Below, piece by piece: positions 42,285 through 51,897 of a stretch of DNA of 64,000 bases. The translations under genes and the position numbers were made by a program. Every line of letters starts with the position of its first letter. The first letter of the stretch is position 1. The notes beneath the pieces are model-generated. The model was given only the letters and a program-made list of their open reading frames with translations. It was not told where the DNA came from and searched no databases. This DNA comes from Desulfospira sp963664655. GTDB taxonomy: Bacteria > Desulfobacterota > Desulfobacteria > Desulfobacterales > Desulfobacteraceae. Location: positions 1,054,001 through 1,118,000 of the forward strand of contig OY761554.1 in assembly GCA_963664655.2 (NCBI GenBank), given 5' to 3'.

Positions 42285-43505
42285 GTGGAAAAGCAGGCAG
42301 GCGGTCTTTACTATGGGTACATCGTTGTTCTGGCAAGTTTTCTGATTCTCTTGCTGGTGTTCGGGGTTCATTACACCTTTGGCCTTTATGTGAAGCCGAT
42401 TTTTGCTGAATTCGGATGGGGCATGGCCGCTATTTCCGGTGCGTATTCGCTGTCCTGGCTCATTCAGGGGCCTTCGGGCATGATTATGGGAAAGTTAAAT
42501 GATAAATACGGCCCCCGCATGGTGCTGTCCCTGTGCGGCGTTTCTCTTTTTATCGGCATTATTTTAACTACCCAGATTAAAGAAAGTTATCAGCTTTATC
42601 TGTCTTACGGGCTGTTTACGGGGATCGGAACAGGCGGGATTTATGTTCCCATTGTCTCAACCATCACCAAATGGTTTGCCCAAAGAAGAGGGGTTATGAC
42701 CGGGATTGCCATCAGCGGGATGGGCTTTGGCACCTTTGTCATGTCGCCGGTGGCCAATTACCTGATTTTTAATTACAGCTGGCGGGTTTCCTACGGCGTC
42801 CTGGGCACGGCCATGCTGGTGGTGGTGCTGCTGTCGGCCCAGGCCCTTAAATCCAATCCGGAAAGTTTGCCGTCCGGGACAGGGGGCAGGTGCCTCCAGA
42901 ATGACAAAGTGCCTGCGGGCCCTTCTTTTTCCTTAAAAGAGGCGGTTTGTCAGGTGGGGTTCTGGATGATTCTGGTGATGTTTTTCTGCTTTGGATACTG
43001 CCTGATGGCCATGCTGGTCCATATCGTTCCCCATGCCATTGAGATCGGCAAAACACCGGGGGCTGCCGCCGGCCTGGTGTCCGTTATCGGGATTGCCAGC
43101 ATCGGCGGCAAGGTGTTCTTTGGATATTTTGGAGACCGCCTGGGCAGCAAGGCCACGTATATCATCTGTTTTGGGATTATGCTCGGGTCCTTGTGGCTGC
43201 CCATCTGTGCCACCAGCCTGATGCTGCTTTACGCCTTCAGCGTGCTGTTCGGCCTGGCTTACGGCGGAAATGCCTGTGCCCAGGGGCCGATTGTAGCGGA
43301 TATCTTCGGGTTAAAGGCCCATGGCGAGATTTTAGGGGCACTGATTATCGGCTTTACCAGCGGTGCTGCGGTCGGACCGCTGCTTACGGGCTTTTTGTTT
43401 GATATCAACCGCAGCTACACCACGGCCTTTTATATTGCGGCCGTTTTTTCTGCCCTTGGCCTGGCACTGGCGTTTACCCTGCGGATCAGGCCGGCCCGTT
43501 CATAA
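42285..43505 (+). CDS. MFS carrier, oxalate/formate antiporter (OFA) type
   Basis: The 406-residue protein has 12 predicted helices and starts YYGYIVVLASFLILLLVFGV, then HYTFGLYVKPIFAEFGW, a pattern typical of the OFA family of monocarboxylate carriers. KLNDKYGPRMVL is the loop 2-3 motif. Translation starts at GTG with GGGAGCGG in front. It precedes the GMC oxidoreductase gene by about 60 bases and may carry its substrate or product. Confidence 0.85.
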   Translation: MEKQAGGLYYGYIVVLASFLILLLVFGVHYTFGLYVKPIFAEFGWGMAAISGAYSLSWLIQGPSGMIMGKLNDKYGPRMVLSLCGVSLFIGIILTTQIKESYQLYLSYGLFTGIGTGGIYVPIVSTITKWFAQRRGVMTGIAISGMGFGTFVMSPVANYLIFNYSWRVSYGVLGTAMLVVVLLSAQALKSNPESLPSGTGGRCLQNDKVPAGPSFSLKEAVCQVGFWMILVMFFCFGYCLMAMLVHIVPHAIEIGKTPGAAAGLVSVIGIASIGGKVFFGYFGDRLGSKATYIICFGIMLGSLWLPICATSLMLLYAFSVLFGLAYGGNACAQGPIVADIFGLKAHGEILGALIIGFTSGAAVGPLLTGFLFDINRSYTTAFYIAAVFSALGLALAFTLRIRPARS

Positions 43506-43567
43506 GGTGCGGCCTGGCTGCAAATTTTTCATAGACCCCTCAAATACTTAAATAAAGGATGGCGGCT

Positions 43568-45226
43568 GTGGAATCTTCAGAATTTGATTTTGACTACATT
43601 GTTATCGGGTCCGGGTTTGGCGGCAGTGTATCGGCTTTAAGACTGTCCCAGAAAGGATACACGGTTGCCGTTATTGAATCCGGCAGACAATGGAACAACA
43701 CGGATTTTGCAAAGACCAACTGGAACCTGCGCAAATATCTGTGGATGCCTAAAATTTTCCTTTACGGCATCCAGCGCATGACCCTTTTAAACGATGTGTT
43801 TATCTTAGGGGGCGCCGGTGTCGGCGGGGGCAGCCTAAACTACGCCAATACCCTTTATGTGCCGCCGAACGCTTTTTTTGAACATGACACGGTAAAGCGG
43901 CTGGGCGGGAAAAAAGGGCTGCTGCCCTATTACCGGATCGCCCAGAAAATGCTCGGGGCAACGGAAAACCAGTATATGGGTGAATCCGATCGCCTCATGC
44001 TAAAAACCGCCGATGCATTCGGCCGGGGCCATACCTTTCAAAAAACCTGGGTCGGGGTTTATTTCGGGCAGGAAGGCAAAACAGCCAAAGACCCCTATTT
44101 TTTCGGGCAGGGCCCGGACCGGACAGGGTGTGAGTTCTGCGGGGCTTGCATGACCGGCTGTCCCAAGGATGCCAAAAACAGCCTGGATAAAAACTATCTG
44201 TTTTTTGCCCGGAAATTCGGGGCGAAAATTATCCCGGAAAACAAGGTAACGGATATCCGCCCCCTTTCAGAAGACGGATCATGCGGATATGCGGTCACTT
44301 CAGTTAAAACAACGGCCCTTTTCGGCCGGAAAACCACCTTTAGAACCCGGGGCATTGTGGTGTCCGCCGGGGTGCTGGGCACCCTTTCGCTGCTGCTCAA
44401 ACTCAGGGAAAACGGGCGGCTGCCCCGGCTGTCCGACGATTTGGGCAAAATCGTCCGGACCAACAGCGAAGCCATTCTCGGGGTAAAATCCACCTCCCGG
44501 GATGTGGATTTTTCAAAAGGGGTGGCCATTACTTCCAGTGTTCATCCCGATGAAAACACCCATATGGAGCCGGTCCGGTATGCTGCGGGAAACGATTTCA
44601 TGGGGCTGTTGATTGTGCTTTTGACCGACGGCGGAGGGAAAATTCCCCGGGTGGCCCGGTATCTGTTGAATATTTTTCGTCATCCGGTTCAGTTTCTCCG
44701 CCTTTTAAACCCCCTGGGGTTTGCCCGCAAAACCCTGATTATCCTGGTCATGCAGACCCACGACAATTACCTGAACGTGTTAAGGAAGCGGCGCTTTTTC
44801 CGGCCCTTTGAAAAAAGCCTGACCTCGGTGCAGGCCAGTGACAGAAAAAATCCCGTCTATATTCCCATTGCCAATAAATTTGCCCGGATACTGGCCAAAA
44901 AAATAAACGGAATCCCGGCCGGGATTGTTACCGAAGTATACCTGAACGCGCCCATCACCGCCCACATCATGGGCGGGTGCAGCCTCCATAAAGAACAGGG
45001 CCGGGGGGTGATTGATGAGAAAAACCGTGTCAGGGGATATCAGAATATGCTCATTGCCGATGCGTCCATGATCCCGGAGAACCTCGGTGTAAACCCGGCC
45101 CTGTCCATCACGGCGTTATCGGAACGGGCCATGTCCTTTATCCCGGTCAAGCCGTCACAGACCATGAGATATTTAGAGGCCGATCATGCCTGGGGCATTG
45201 AGCCCTACCTTGAGGTTGAAGGCTGA
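43568..45226 (+). CDS. GMC-type FAD oxidoreductase, cholesterol-oxidase-like
   Basis: From GTG at 43568 (AAAGGA eight bases upstream; an ATG at 43559 has its ribosome site too close) the enzyme has 552 residues. The FAD motif is DYIVIGSGFGGSVSALRL, followed by GGAGVGGGSLNYAN, and the C-terminus has HIMGGCSL and GVNPALSITALSERAM. The insert CEFCGACMTGCPKDAKNSLD, with four Cys, is found in the subgroup related to sterol oxidases. Such enzymes oxidise alcohols. The electron acceptor in an anaerobe would not be oxygen. The substrate is unknown. Confidence 0.85.
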   Translation: MESSEFDFDYIVIGSGFGGSVSALRLSQKGYTVAVIESGRQWNNTDFAKTNWNLRKYLWMPKIFLYGIQRMTLLNDVFILGGAGVGGGSLNYANTLYVPPNAFFEHDTVKRLGGKKGLLPYYRIAQKMLGATENQYMGESDRLMLKTADAFGRGHTFQKTWVGVYFGQEGKTAKDPYFFGQGPDRTGCEFCGACMTGCPKDAKNSLDKNYLFFARKFGAKIIPENKVTDIRPLSEDGSCGYAVTSVKTTALFGRKTTFRTRGIVVSAGVLGTLSLLLKLRENGRLPRLSDDLGKIVRTNSEAILGVKSTSRDVDFSKGVAITSSVHPDENTHMEPVRYAAGNDFMGLLIVLLTDGGGKIPRVARYLLNIFRHPVQFLRLLNPLGFARKTLIILVMQTHDNYLNVLRKRRFFRPFEKSLTSVQASDRKNPVYIPIANKFARILAKKINGIPAGIVTEVYLNAPITAHIMGGCSLHKEQGRGVIDEKNRVRGYQNMLIADASMIPENLGVNPALSITALSERAMSFIPVKPSQTMRYLEADHAWGIEPYLEVEG

Positions 45227-45294
45227 AGGCGGGAGGCTGAAGACTAAACGGGGAGGGAACTCGCCAGCCGGGACCGCCTTCAGCCCAAAGCCCT

Positions 45295-45780
45295 TTACTC
45301 CCGGTTAAAATTGGACCGGATGCTGACAACGGGCACAGGGCAGTGGCGGAAAACCTTTTCAGCAACACTGCCGAACAGAAACCGGGAAAGGTTTCCCCGG
45401 CCCTTGTTGCCCATGACAACCAGGTCCGCACCCAGAGGTTCCACCGCATCGAGAATGACGTTGTAAGGCACTCCGGTTTCAATCCGGATATCCATTCTGT
45501 GCCGGTCTTGGGCAAACCGTTCTTTGAGCATGGTTTCGATTTCCTCAAGCCGTCTTTTTTTTAATTCGGCGATGTAATCTTCAATGCTTGTGGTCGCAGG
45601 AACAAAGAACCCGGAATGAATATCAACCGCTTCAATGCCCAGAATGTCCCGCTGGTTGATCACGTTAAATACAATGAGTTTTGTATCGTTCTCTTTTGAC
45701 AGGGCGACACCGTATTCAAGCGCTTCAAGGGAATAGGGCGACAGATCCACACACACCATGATGGTTTTAATTTTATCCAT
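45295..45780 (-). CDS. Universal stress protein UspA family
   Basis: The 161-residue protein starts at 45780 after GGAGGG; the longer frame from 45861 lacks support. It has the Usp fold start KTIMVCVDLSPYSLEALEYG and the ATP-binding motif MGNKGRGNLSRFLFGS (G-x2-G-x9-G-S). Members help survival during starvation or energy stress. A candidate sigma-54 promoter lies 160 bases upstream. It converges on the GMC gene. Confidence 0.9.
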   Translation of the reverse strand: MDKIKTIMVCVDLSPYSLEALEYGVALSKENDTKLIVFNVINQRDILGIEAVDIHSGFFVPATTSIEDYIAELKKRRLEEIETMLKERFAQDRHRMDIRIETGVPYNVILDAVEPLGADLVVMGNKGRGNLSRFLFGSVAEKVFRHCPVPVVSIRSNFNRE

Positions 45781-45939
45781 AGGTTTCCCTCCTTTTATAT
45801 TTTCCGGTTCAAAGGCCTGGTTTGGCCTGTCCGGCCCGGACATCGCCTCCGGCCGGACCATGACCCTTCAGCCGAGCCAAACCACGGCTCGCCAAAACCC
45901 AATTACCAGTGATGTATTCTGTAATTCTGCAAATTGTTT

Positions 45940-45955
45940 TGCAAATGGCATGCCA
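45940..45955 (-). promoter_or_regulatory. Candidate sigma-54 promoter of the stress-protein gene
   Basis: The minus strand reads TGGCATGCCATTTGCA; the essential GG and GC are 10 bases apart as required, and only the sixth base departs from the consensus. No paired inverted repeat like that at 26547 was found upstream. The region 45956-46314 holds no recognised gene. Confidence 0.5.
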
Positions 45956-46314
45956 GTGGGTTTGTGTGGGACGGCCTGCATTTTTTTGGGGAAAAAAAGA
46001 GACAAACTATTTTGTAACCCGTTATGAATTAAGGTGTTTTGGTTCAGGTTTCTCGGGAACACCGCCTGTTTTTCCCTTTAACACTAAATCCAAACAGTAA
46101 AAAAAGGGCCGGGCAAGGTTTACAGCCTATAAAAAAAACTGACACAAAATTTTGAACATCATTTCAACCGCCTGATTTTTTGTTCTCCAGGCCGCTGCGT
46201 CCTTTCCCGTTTGCTTTTTTCTACAGGCAGTTTACAACAGGCTTCTGTCCTGTCGGGGCGAAAACAAAAGATCTTCAAATTACCGGGCCTGATACGGTGG
46301 GAGTGGACCCGTTC

Positions 46315-46662
46315 TCAGGTTTTTTTGAATTTTGACACCTGTCCTTTTTTAATTCTCCAGACATTGTTTTCGTCCTGGCCGCCTTCAATAAATCTGGTCC
46401 GAATAAAGTGTTTGATCTTTGTGGGCGTCAGCCCGGTCTGTTTTGAAAATTCTTCCAGGCTGACAGATTCCTCCGGCAGGGCCGGTGAATTCTTTTTGGC
46501 CTTTTTCGCTGCGGGGGGACGGTATCCCTGGATTTTCATCAGCTCTTCCCTGGGAATATGCCACTGCGTAACCGATATTTTTTCCCCTTTAAGAAAACCG
46601 GTTTTCAACAGCCGCCTGATTTTGATGGGATCGATCCGGGTCAGTTTTGAAAAATCCGCCAC
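46315..46662 (-). CDS. Small protein with two MerR-like helix-turn-helix repeats
   Basis: At 115 residues it has two related halves, ADFSKLTRIDPIKIRRLLKT and LEEFSKQTGLTPTKIKHFIR, each followed by a short wing with Trp and Ile (QWHIPREEL and VWRIKKGQV). This looks like a duplicated MerR/excisionase-type DNA-binding unit, joined by a Lys/Pro linker. The start is uncertain: the GTG at 46662 has no strong ribosome site and the frame stays open upstream into a REP palindrome, so the N-terminus may have been replaced by that insertion. The function is not known. Confidence 0.55.
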   Translation of the reverse strand: MADFSKLTRIDPIKIRRLLKTGFLKGEKISVTQWHIPREELMKIQGYRPPAAKKAKKNSPALPEESVSLEEFSKQTGLTPTKIKHFIRTRFIEGGQDENNVWRIKKGQVSKFKKT

Positions 46663-46710
46663 TGAAATATACCCCTCAGGGGCTTTTATCTCAGGCGTGG
46701 TATCTTTCCG

Positions 46711-46768
46711 ATAAATGGGGTCAGAGTAAAATTATTTTTACAAATAATTTTACTCTGACCCCATTTAT
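46711..46768. repeat. REP-type palindrome (GGGGTCAGAG), 26 bp arms
   Basis: A perfect inverted repeat with arms 46711-46736 and 46743-46768 and a 6 base loop, centred on ATGGGGTCAGAGTAAAAT. It borders the RAYT remnant, as REP sequences do, and resembles the palindrome at 22856. Confidence 0.85.
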
Positions 46769-46770
46769 TT

Positions 46771-46990
46771 TGGTTCCAAATCATGTTCACCTTCTTTTAA
46801 GAACCGGGAATGTTCCTGTAGCCACGGTGATGAGACGCATTCTTACAGGCCATGCTGTCAGATTCAATCGAAGGCATAAAAGGACTGATTCGCAGTTCAG
46901 AAGGCTGGCAGGCCGTTAAAGAATTAAAGGGGGCCGGTTTACTCAACTGGCGGACAGGCTTGGAGAGATGATCGGCAGATTTAAGATTTA
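46771..46990 (+). pseudogene. REP-associated tyrosine transposase (RAYT) remnant
   Basis: One frame reads PNHVHLLLRTGNVPVATVMR and RRHKR, the HUH-motif region of RAYT (IS200/TnpA_REP-like) transposases. Another frame then gives GLIRSSEGWQAVKELK and FTQLADRLG, which resemble the C-terminal part. The middle, including the catalytic Tyr helix, is deleted and the frame is broken, so it is inactive. Confidence 0.75.
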
Positions 46991-47002
46991 GGGGCGGGGC
47001 CT

Positions 47003-47036
47003 TGACTTTTTTTTCGTTGTGGACGGTTCTTGGTTG
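47003..47036 (-). repeat. Partial copy of the two-hairpin RNA-like motif
   Basis: The minus strand holds AACCAAGAACCGTCCACAAC then GAAAAA, the 3' half of the first stem and the linker. The partner strand GGACGG and the second hairpin are missing. It lies downstream of the diguanylate cyclase gene and is a fragment. Confidence 0.5.
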
Positions 47037-47056
47037 CGAGTTAAGAAGTTAAGTGT

Positions 47057-49969
47057 TCAACAAAGCTGCACCACCCGATTGCGTCCGCTGTTCTTGGCTT
47101 TATAGAGTGCCTGGTCCGCCCGGGTTAAATATTGCTCGGGTTCAAGGTCTTTTCCGGGTATGGTTGAATATATGCCTGCACTAATGGTGAATTTTATCTT
47201 TTTCCCTTCATAAAGGACCATATTGTTTTTTATATCAATGCGTACCTCTTCCACATATGCTTTTACTTTATTGGCCGTCTTATCTGTACAGATCACGGCA
47301 AATTCCTCGCCTCCAAACCGGCAAACGATATCTGATTTTCGTTGAAAGCGTTGGACAAGAATCGAACTGAATTGTTTTAAACACTCATCTCCGGCAGGGT
47401 GACCATAGGTATCGTTAATTTTTTTAAAGAAATCGATATCGAACATAATAAAAGAAAAATTTGCAGAACAGCGTTTGCACGTTTCCAATATTTGTTTAAT
47501 TTGTTCATCAAAAAAGCGCCTGTTGTAAAGTCCGGTCAATCCATCTTTATTGCTCAATTCTTTAAGCGCATTGTTTGCCTTAAGCAGCTTTTGATTTAAT
47601 TTTCTTACCTTTTGTATCCAAAAAAGTGAGATAAGAACCAAAATAAAAAAGATGCCCAATATCTTCCAGAAAGGCGTATAATCAAATTTTTGCTCAACCT
47701 TTACGCTGAGCCATGGATCCAGCAGCTGTTTTTTGTCATTGTCCGATACAGATGCAACCAGTTTCTGGAAAATTTCCCCCAGCATAGGTTCATTCTTGCG
47801 GGTTGCTATGCTCAGTTGACAGTCAAAGGGCAACTTGCCTGCAATTTTAATATCCACGATTTTTTCCTGGCGAAGATGGTAGCCGATGCTGGTCATGGTT
47901 CCAATAAAACCAAAAAGCTGCCCTCTTTGAACCTTGTAAATACCGCCCAACTCATTGTCGACTTCCACAAGCTTTAGATCAGGATAGCGCATTTTAAGCT
48001 GCTCATAGAGGGAATTTCCCTTTACGACCCCCATGGAACGATCTAAAAAATTTCTAAAGTCATCAATAAACGGTGCATTGACAGATGTGGCAACGACATA
48101 GGGGACCACGAGGTATGGATCGGTAAAATCCATGTATTTTTCTTTATCCTGCGTTTTAACTAAGTTTACGCCTATATCGCATTTGTCCTGCTTAAATAGT
48201 TGGGTTGGTGATATTTGACGGTCAATTCTATCAAATGTTATTGGGATGGGCAGATTTTGGGCAAACACTTTCATAAAATCCGCACCAATACCGATATAAC
48301 GCCCATCTTTGTCCATTTTCCCAAACGGAAATTCAGAAACGCTTGGGCATAGGATCAATTTTTTTTTACTTTTTAAAAAAGCGGTCTCCTTTTCGGAGAA
48401 ATGGACCGTATGAGTTGAATCTCTCCCCATTTGAGGGGTAAGCCATGCGGATTCAAGCCGTTGCCAATCGGCGGCGGCCATTGAACGTAACGCCTTGTTG
48501 ATGATAGCGTCCAAGGGAACAAGATCCGGGCGGATACCAAAATGGAGATCTTCGGCCCTGACCTCGTTACCGTCCAACTCTCCGGCAACACGCAAATTAT
48601 CCAATTCCAATTTTTGGATATAATTATTCCCGGTATTGAGTGCGTCGACTACCGCATCCAGTTCCCCCAAAGAAAGTGCCTTGAGCATGTCCGCGTGACT
48701 GGTGAATTCCTGTAAAGTTGGGCCAACCGCTTTTGCAAGTTTGTTTTTATAAAAAACGTCTTTGGTTATCCCCACCCGGCGCCCTTTCAGGCTGACCATG
48801 TTTTTATAGCTGCTAAATCCGTTTCTGACAAAAATTACGGTGGGAATAATGTGGTATGCATCTGAGTATCGTGTAAATTTTATCCGGTCTTCGGTGTAGG
48901 AGATATTGGAAATGGCATCCAGCTGACCGGTTCTAAACAGATAAAAAACCCTTGCCCAATCATCAACAACATATGAAAATTCCAGGCCTGTTTTTTCTGA
49001 TATAAGCTCCAGTAACGATGCCGTATACCCAATGGGACGATCTTGGCTGACAAAACTATAGGGTGAAAAGTTCCTGAGCATTCCCATGGTAATAACCGGG
49101 TGATCAGCGATAAAAGAGGTTTCCTCCTGGGTAAAAGAAATTTTGCCGCTATTGCCCACCGGCAAAGGATATTGGCGCCATTTGGTCTTTAATTTTTCCA
49201 GGGTTTGTTTGGGAACGGACTTAAGACTTTTCACCAAGATTGAATGCAGCACCGGGTTCTTTTTAGAGATGCCTAAGCGGTAATCTTCTTCGGTAATTTC
49301 TTTTTCCGCGAGAGGGCCGGCCATCACAAGCCCTGACAGGTTGTTCTCATGGGCGATATAACGTCCTGTTAACTGACCTGATACCACCGCGTCAATCCAA
49401 CCAAAAGAGAGTGCTTTCATCAAGGAGATGTAATCGGCATATTCATGAATTTCAATGCCATCTTTGCGTTTCAGTGCATCGACATAATATATTCCCTTAA
49501 TAACACCAACACGCTTTCCTTTCAGACTTTTTAATCCTAAAAAAGGTTGGGGAACATCACTGGAACGCATAAAAAGCACCAGTTTTTTTATATGATACGG
49601 TGGGGTAAAAAGAATCCACGGACGGCGCTCCTCGGTAAAGGAAATTTCATCGATAACATCCAGTTCGCCTTTTTGAAACGACGAGAAGACATTGGACCAG
49701 CTGCCCATGACAAAATTAAATTTTAACCCGCAAATCTGTTCCAGGACATGAAGTACATCAATGGACAACCCCATTATCTTACCGTTTGAATAAAATGAGT
49801 ACGGGTGCTCATTGTCAAGCACCCCAACCCTGATGCTCTTTTTATTTAGGACATAAGCCTTTTCTTCAGGGGTCAGCAGGTTCGTATTCATAGATGCGTA
49901 AACCTGAAAGGATGCAGCAATAATTATTACGATCACAAAGCAACTAATTTTCAGTATTGGTTTGGTCAT
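47057..49969 (-). CDS. Diguanylate cyclase with three periplasmic binding domains
   Basis: A 970-residue membrane protein: a signal or anchor helix (about 8-26), three consecutive SBP_bac_3 domains (roughly 40-265, 285-510 and 540-755), a transmembrane helix (about 762-785, ILGIFFILVLISLFWIQKVR), a short linker and a GGDEF domain. The active-site loop is CRFGGEEFAVI (about 880), intact for making cyclic-di-GMP. The binding domains would sense amino-acid-like ligands in the periplasm. A triple array is unusual. It gives the cell a source of the ligand for the probable riboswitch at 4335. Confidence 0.88.
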   Translation of the reverse strand: MTKPILKISCFVIVIIIAASFQVYASMNTNLLTPEEKAYVLNKKSIRVGVLDNEHPYSFYSNGKIMGLSIDVLHVLEQICGLKFNFVMGSWSNVFSSFQKGELDVIDEISFTEERRPWILFTPPYHIKKLVLFMRSSDVPQPFLGLKSLKGKRVGVIKGIYYVDALKRKDGIEIHEYADYISLMKALSFGWIDAVVSGQLTGRYIAHENNLSGLVMAGPLAEKEITEEDYRLGISKKNPVLHSILVKSLKSVPKQTLEKLKTKWRQYPLPVGNSGKISFTQEETSFIADHPVITMGMLRNFSPYSFVSQDRPIGYTASLLELISEKTGLEFSYVVDDWARVFYLFRTGQLDAISNISYTEDRIKFTRYSDAYHIIPTVIFVRNGFSSYKNMVSLKGRRVGITKDVFYKNKLAKAVGPTLQEFTSHADMLKALSLGELDAVVDALNTGNNYIQKLELDNLRVAGELDGNEVRAEDLHFGIRPDLVPLDAIINKALRSMAAADWQRLESAWLTPQMGRDSTHTVHFSEKETAFLKSKKKLILCPSVSEFPFGKMDKDGRYIGIGADFMKVFAQNLPIPITFDRIDRQISPTQLFKQDKCDIGVNLVKTQDKEKYMDFTDPYLVVPYVVATSVNAPFIDDFRNFLDRSMGVVKGNSLYEQLKMRYPDLKLVEVDNELGGIYKVQRGQLFGFIGTMTSIGYHLRQEKIVDIKIAGKLPFDCQLSIATRKNEPMLGEIFQKLVASVSDNDKKQLLDPWLSVKVEQKFDYTPFWKILGIFFILVLISLFWIQKVRKLNQKLLKANNALKELSNKDGLTGLYNRRFFDEQIKQILETCKRCSANFSFIMFDIDFFKKINDTYGHPAGDECLKQFSSILVQRFQRKSDIVCRFGGEEFAVICTDKTANKVKAYVEEVRIDIKNNMVLYEGKKIKFTISAGIYSTIPGKDLEPEQYLTRADQALYKAKNSGRNRVVQLC

Positions 49970-50094
49970 GGGGGCCCGTATTTTTTAATTCATCTTCATG
50001 GGAGGATAGCCGTTTGATATCACCGATTATTACCATATTTCTTTAATTATGGATAGGAACTATAGGAGGGGGGCAACCCTTGACACCCCCCCCC

Positions 50095-50751
50095 TTAAAC
50101 CTCGGCGAGGCCGTCGGGGTTCCGGATAAGGATATCCTTTGACTCAACCTGGATCAGGCCGAGGCCTGACAGTTTTTTTAACGCCCTTGAAATGGTCTCG
50201 GGGGATGTCCCGATGAGGTTGGCCAGCTGGACTTTTGAAATGGGGAGGGTGACCTGGTTTTCATTTCCCTGTTCACTGGACAGGGTCAGGATATAGGCGG
50301 CCAGCCGGGAAGGGACCTCTTTGAGGCTTAAACTTTCGATCTGTACGGTAAACTCCCGCAGCCGCCGGGACAAATCCGCCAGCATGTTCATGGCCAGGGC
50401 CGGTGCCCGGGCAATCAGCTGCACAAACCGGGTTCGGGGCAGAAAAACGATCCGGGAATCCTCCAGGGCCATGGCAGAGGCGGGAAATGTTTTTCCCTCA
50501 AAGACCGGCACCTCGCCAAATATGTGGCCGGGGCCGTAAATATGAAGGATCTGTTCTTTGCCTTCAAGGGAGAGTTTAAACACCTTGATGTTACCGGTTT
50601 GAACGATATAGAACCCGTCCGCCCTGTCGCCTTCCTGGAAAATCATTTCATCTTTTCCCATGGTCAGCTGTGCGGCAATGGCGCTGACGGTTTCAAGTTC
50701 CTGGTCTGAAAGCCCTGAAAACAACGGGATGGTTTTCAAAAAGGGGATCAC
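50095..50751 (-). CDS. Crp/Fnr family transcription regulator
   Basis: The GTG start at 50751, after GGAG, gives 218 residues; an ATG at 50820 lacks a ribosome site. The cyclic-nucleotide-type sensor domain (about 10-125) has MIFQEGDRADGFYIVQTGNI and GHIFGEVPVF, and the C-terminal helix-turn-helix is KVQLANLIGTSPETISRALK. There are no Cys residues, so it does not carry an FNR-type Fe-S cluster and may sense heme, NO/CO or another ligand. It is divergent from the gene at 50957. Confidence 0.88.
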   Translation of the reverse strand: MIPFLKTIPLFSGLSDQELETVSAIAAQLTMGKDEMIFQEGDRADGFYIVQTGNIKVFKLSLEGKEQILHIYGPGHIFGEVPVFEGKTFPASAMALEDSRIVFLPRTRFVQLIARAPALAMNMLADLSRRLREFTVQIESLSLKEVPSRLAAYILTLSSEQGNENQVTLPISKVQLANLIGTSPETISRALKKLSGLGLIQVESKDILIRNPDGLAEV

Positions 50752-50956
50752 GGTTTTCTCCTTTCTTTTTGTGCCCAAATCTATCGGTAAATTAAGGTGT
50801 TGTAAAGACCGCGAAGACATTAAGTTTCAGGGCAAATAAGATCCGTGGCACCGGGCTTTTTTTCTTGTCATTTAATACCGCCGGGGTTAAGTTCTCTAAA
50901 AAGAGATCCCCTGTTTTCCCGTAAGTTAACGACACCTTTTGAAGAGGCTGCAATCC

Positions 50957-51694
50957 ATGCCCCCGGATGAAAAGACCTTTTTGACACTGTCCCAGGCGGT
51001 TGGCGCCCTTGCCGAAGATGTTCGGCAATACGGCCCCCAGCCGGACATGTTTCATGAAATTGGTCCGTTAATTCTAAAAGATGATTTTAAAACCGGCATG
51101 CTCAACCAGCAGAAACGGGCCTGGATCGCCCGCAACGGCTGCTTCTCCCGGGAGCCGGTGGCGGACGAGGCCCTGGGGTTTTATTTGATCCATATGCTGG
51201 AGACAAAACCGATCTGTGCCGAGGATATGGCCAAAATCTGCGGCAGGGTTTTTGAGGCCCCTGCTTTGGCCGGAGATGCGGGGGGAGAGCCTGGGATATG
51301 GATCAAAAGCCAGATGGCCGGTTTTGCCTGCAAAGGGTGCGGACATTGCTGTACCGGGCTGGGCAACACCTGCACAACAGAAGATTTCCGGTTATGGGAT
51401 CGCCTTGGCCGAACCGATATCCTGGCCTGGGTTAAACCCGGACCCCTTGGCCGCACCGCCATTCAATACCGGATCTGGGTGGATCCCCAAACCGGAACAG
51501 AAACCGATGCCTGCCCGTTCCTTGGAAAACATCCCGGCAAAAAAGGCTTTTTTTGCACCATCCAGGAAGTCAAACCCCGGGTCTGCCGGGAATATCCCTT
51601 TACCCGGAAACATGCAAGGCTAACCGGATGCCCGGGATTTGAAGGTGAGGCCGGATTTTTTTCTTTTTCAAAACCTGCGCCGGGCAGCCCATAG
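50957..51694 (+). CDS. YkgJ-type Cys-cluster protein (UPF0153)
   Basis: The 245-residue product has the family Cys pattern CKGCGHCC, later ACPFL, FFCTIQEVKPRVCREYPF and GCPG. The motif is thought to bind Zn or Fe; the function is unsettled. The N-terminal 110 residues are an extra helical part not found in the shortest members. It is divergent from the Crp/Fnr gene with a 205 base gap. Confidence 0.75.
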   Translation: MPPDEKTFLTLSQAVGALAEDVRQYGPQPDMFHEIGPLILKDDFKTGMLNQQKRAWIARNGCFSREPVADEALGFYLIHMLETKPICAEDMAKICGRVFEAPALAGDAGGEPGIWIKSQMAGFACKGCGHCCTGLGNTCTTEDFRLWDRLGRTDILAWVKPGPLGRTAIQYRIWVDPQTGTETDACPFLGKHPGKKGFFCTIQEVKPRVCREYPFTRKHARLTGCPGFEGEAGFFSFSKPAPGSP

Positions 51695-51730
51695 CCGTTC
51701 CCGAAGGCCCAATCGTAATTGATTTATCCA

Positions 51731-51752
51731 GATTTGTCCCTTGACACAAATC
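51731..51752. promoter_or_regulatory. Inverted repeat over a -35 element, candidate GntR operator
   Basis: GATTTGT-N8-ACAAATC is a perfect 7 bp inverted repeat that overlaps a TTGACA at 51741-51746. It fits the T-G-T...A-C-A form of FadR-subfamily operators. It would let the GntR protein repress its own operon. Confidence 0.55.
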
Positions 51753-51897
51753 CGTTTTTATGGCTTTCATATCCCAATTGGGTGACCCATTGAACCTAAC
51801 ACCCAATAATGCCCTTCTTTTTATTATATGGCCTGCTGACGCCGGGGGCTTAACGCATGTTTTGTTGAACCATAATTTTAGAAAACTGGAAAAAAAG

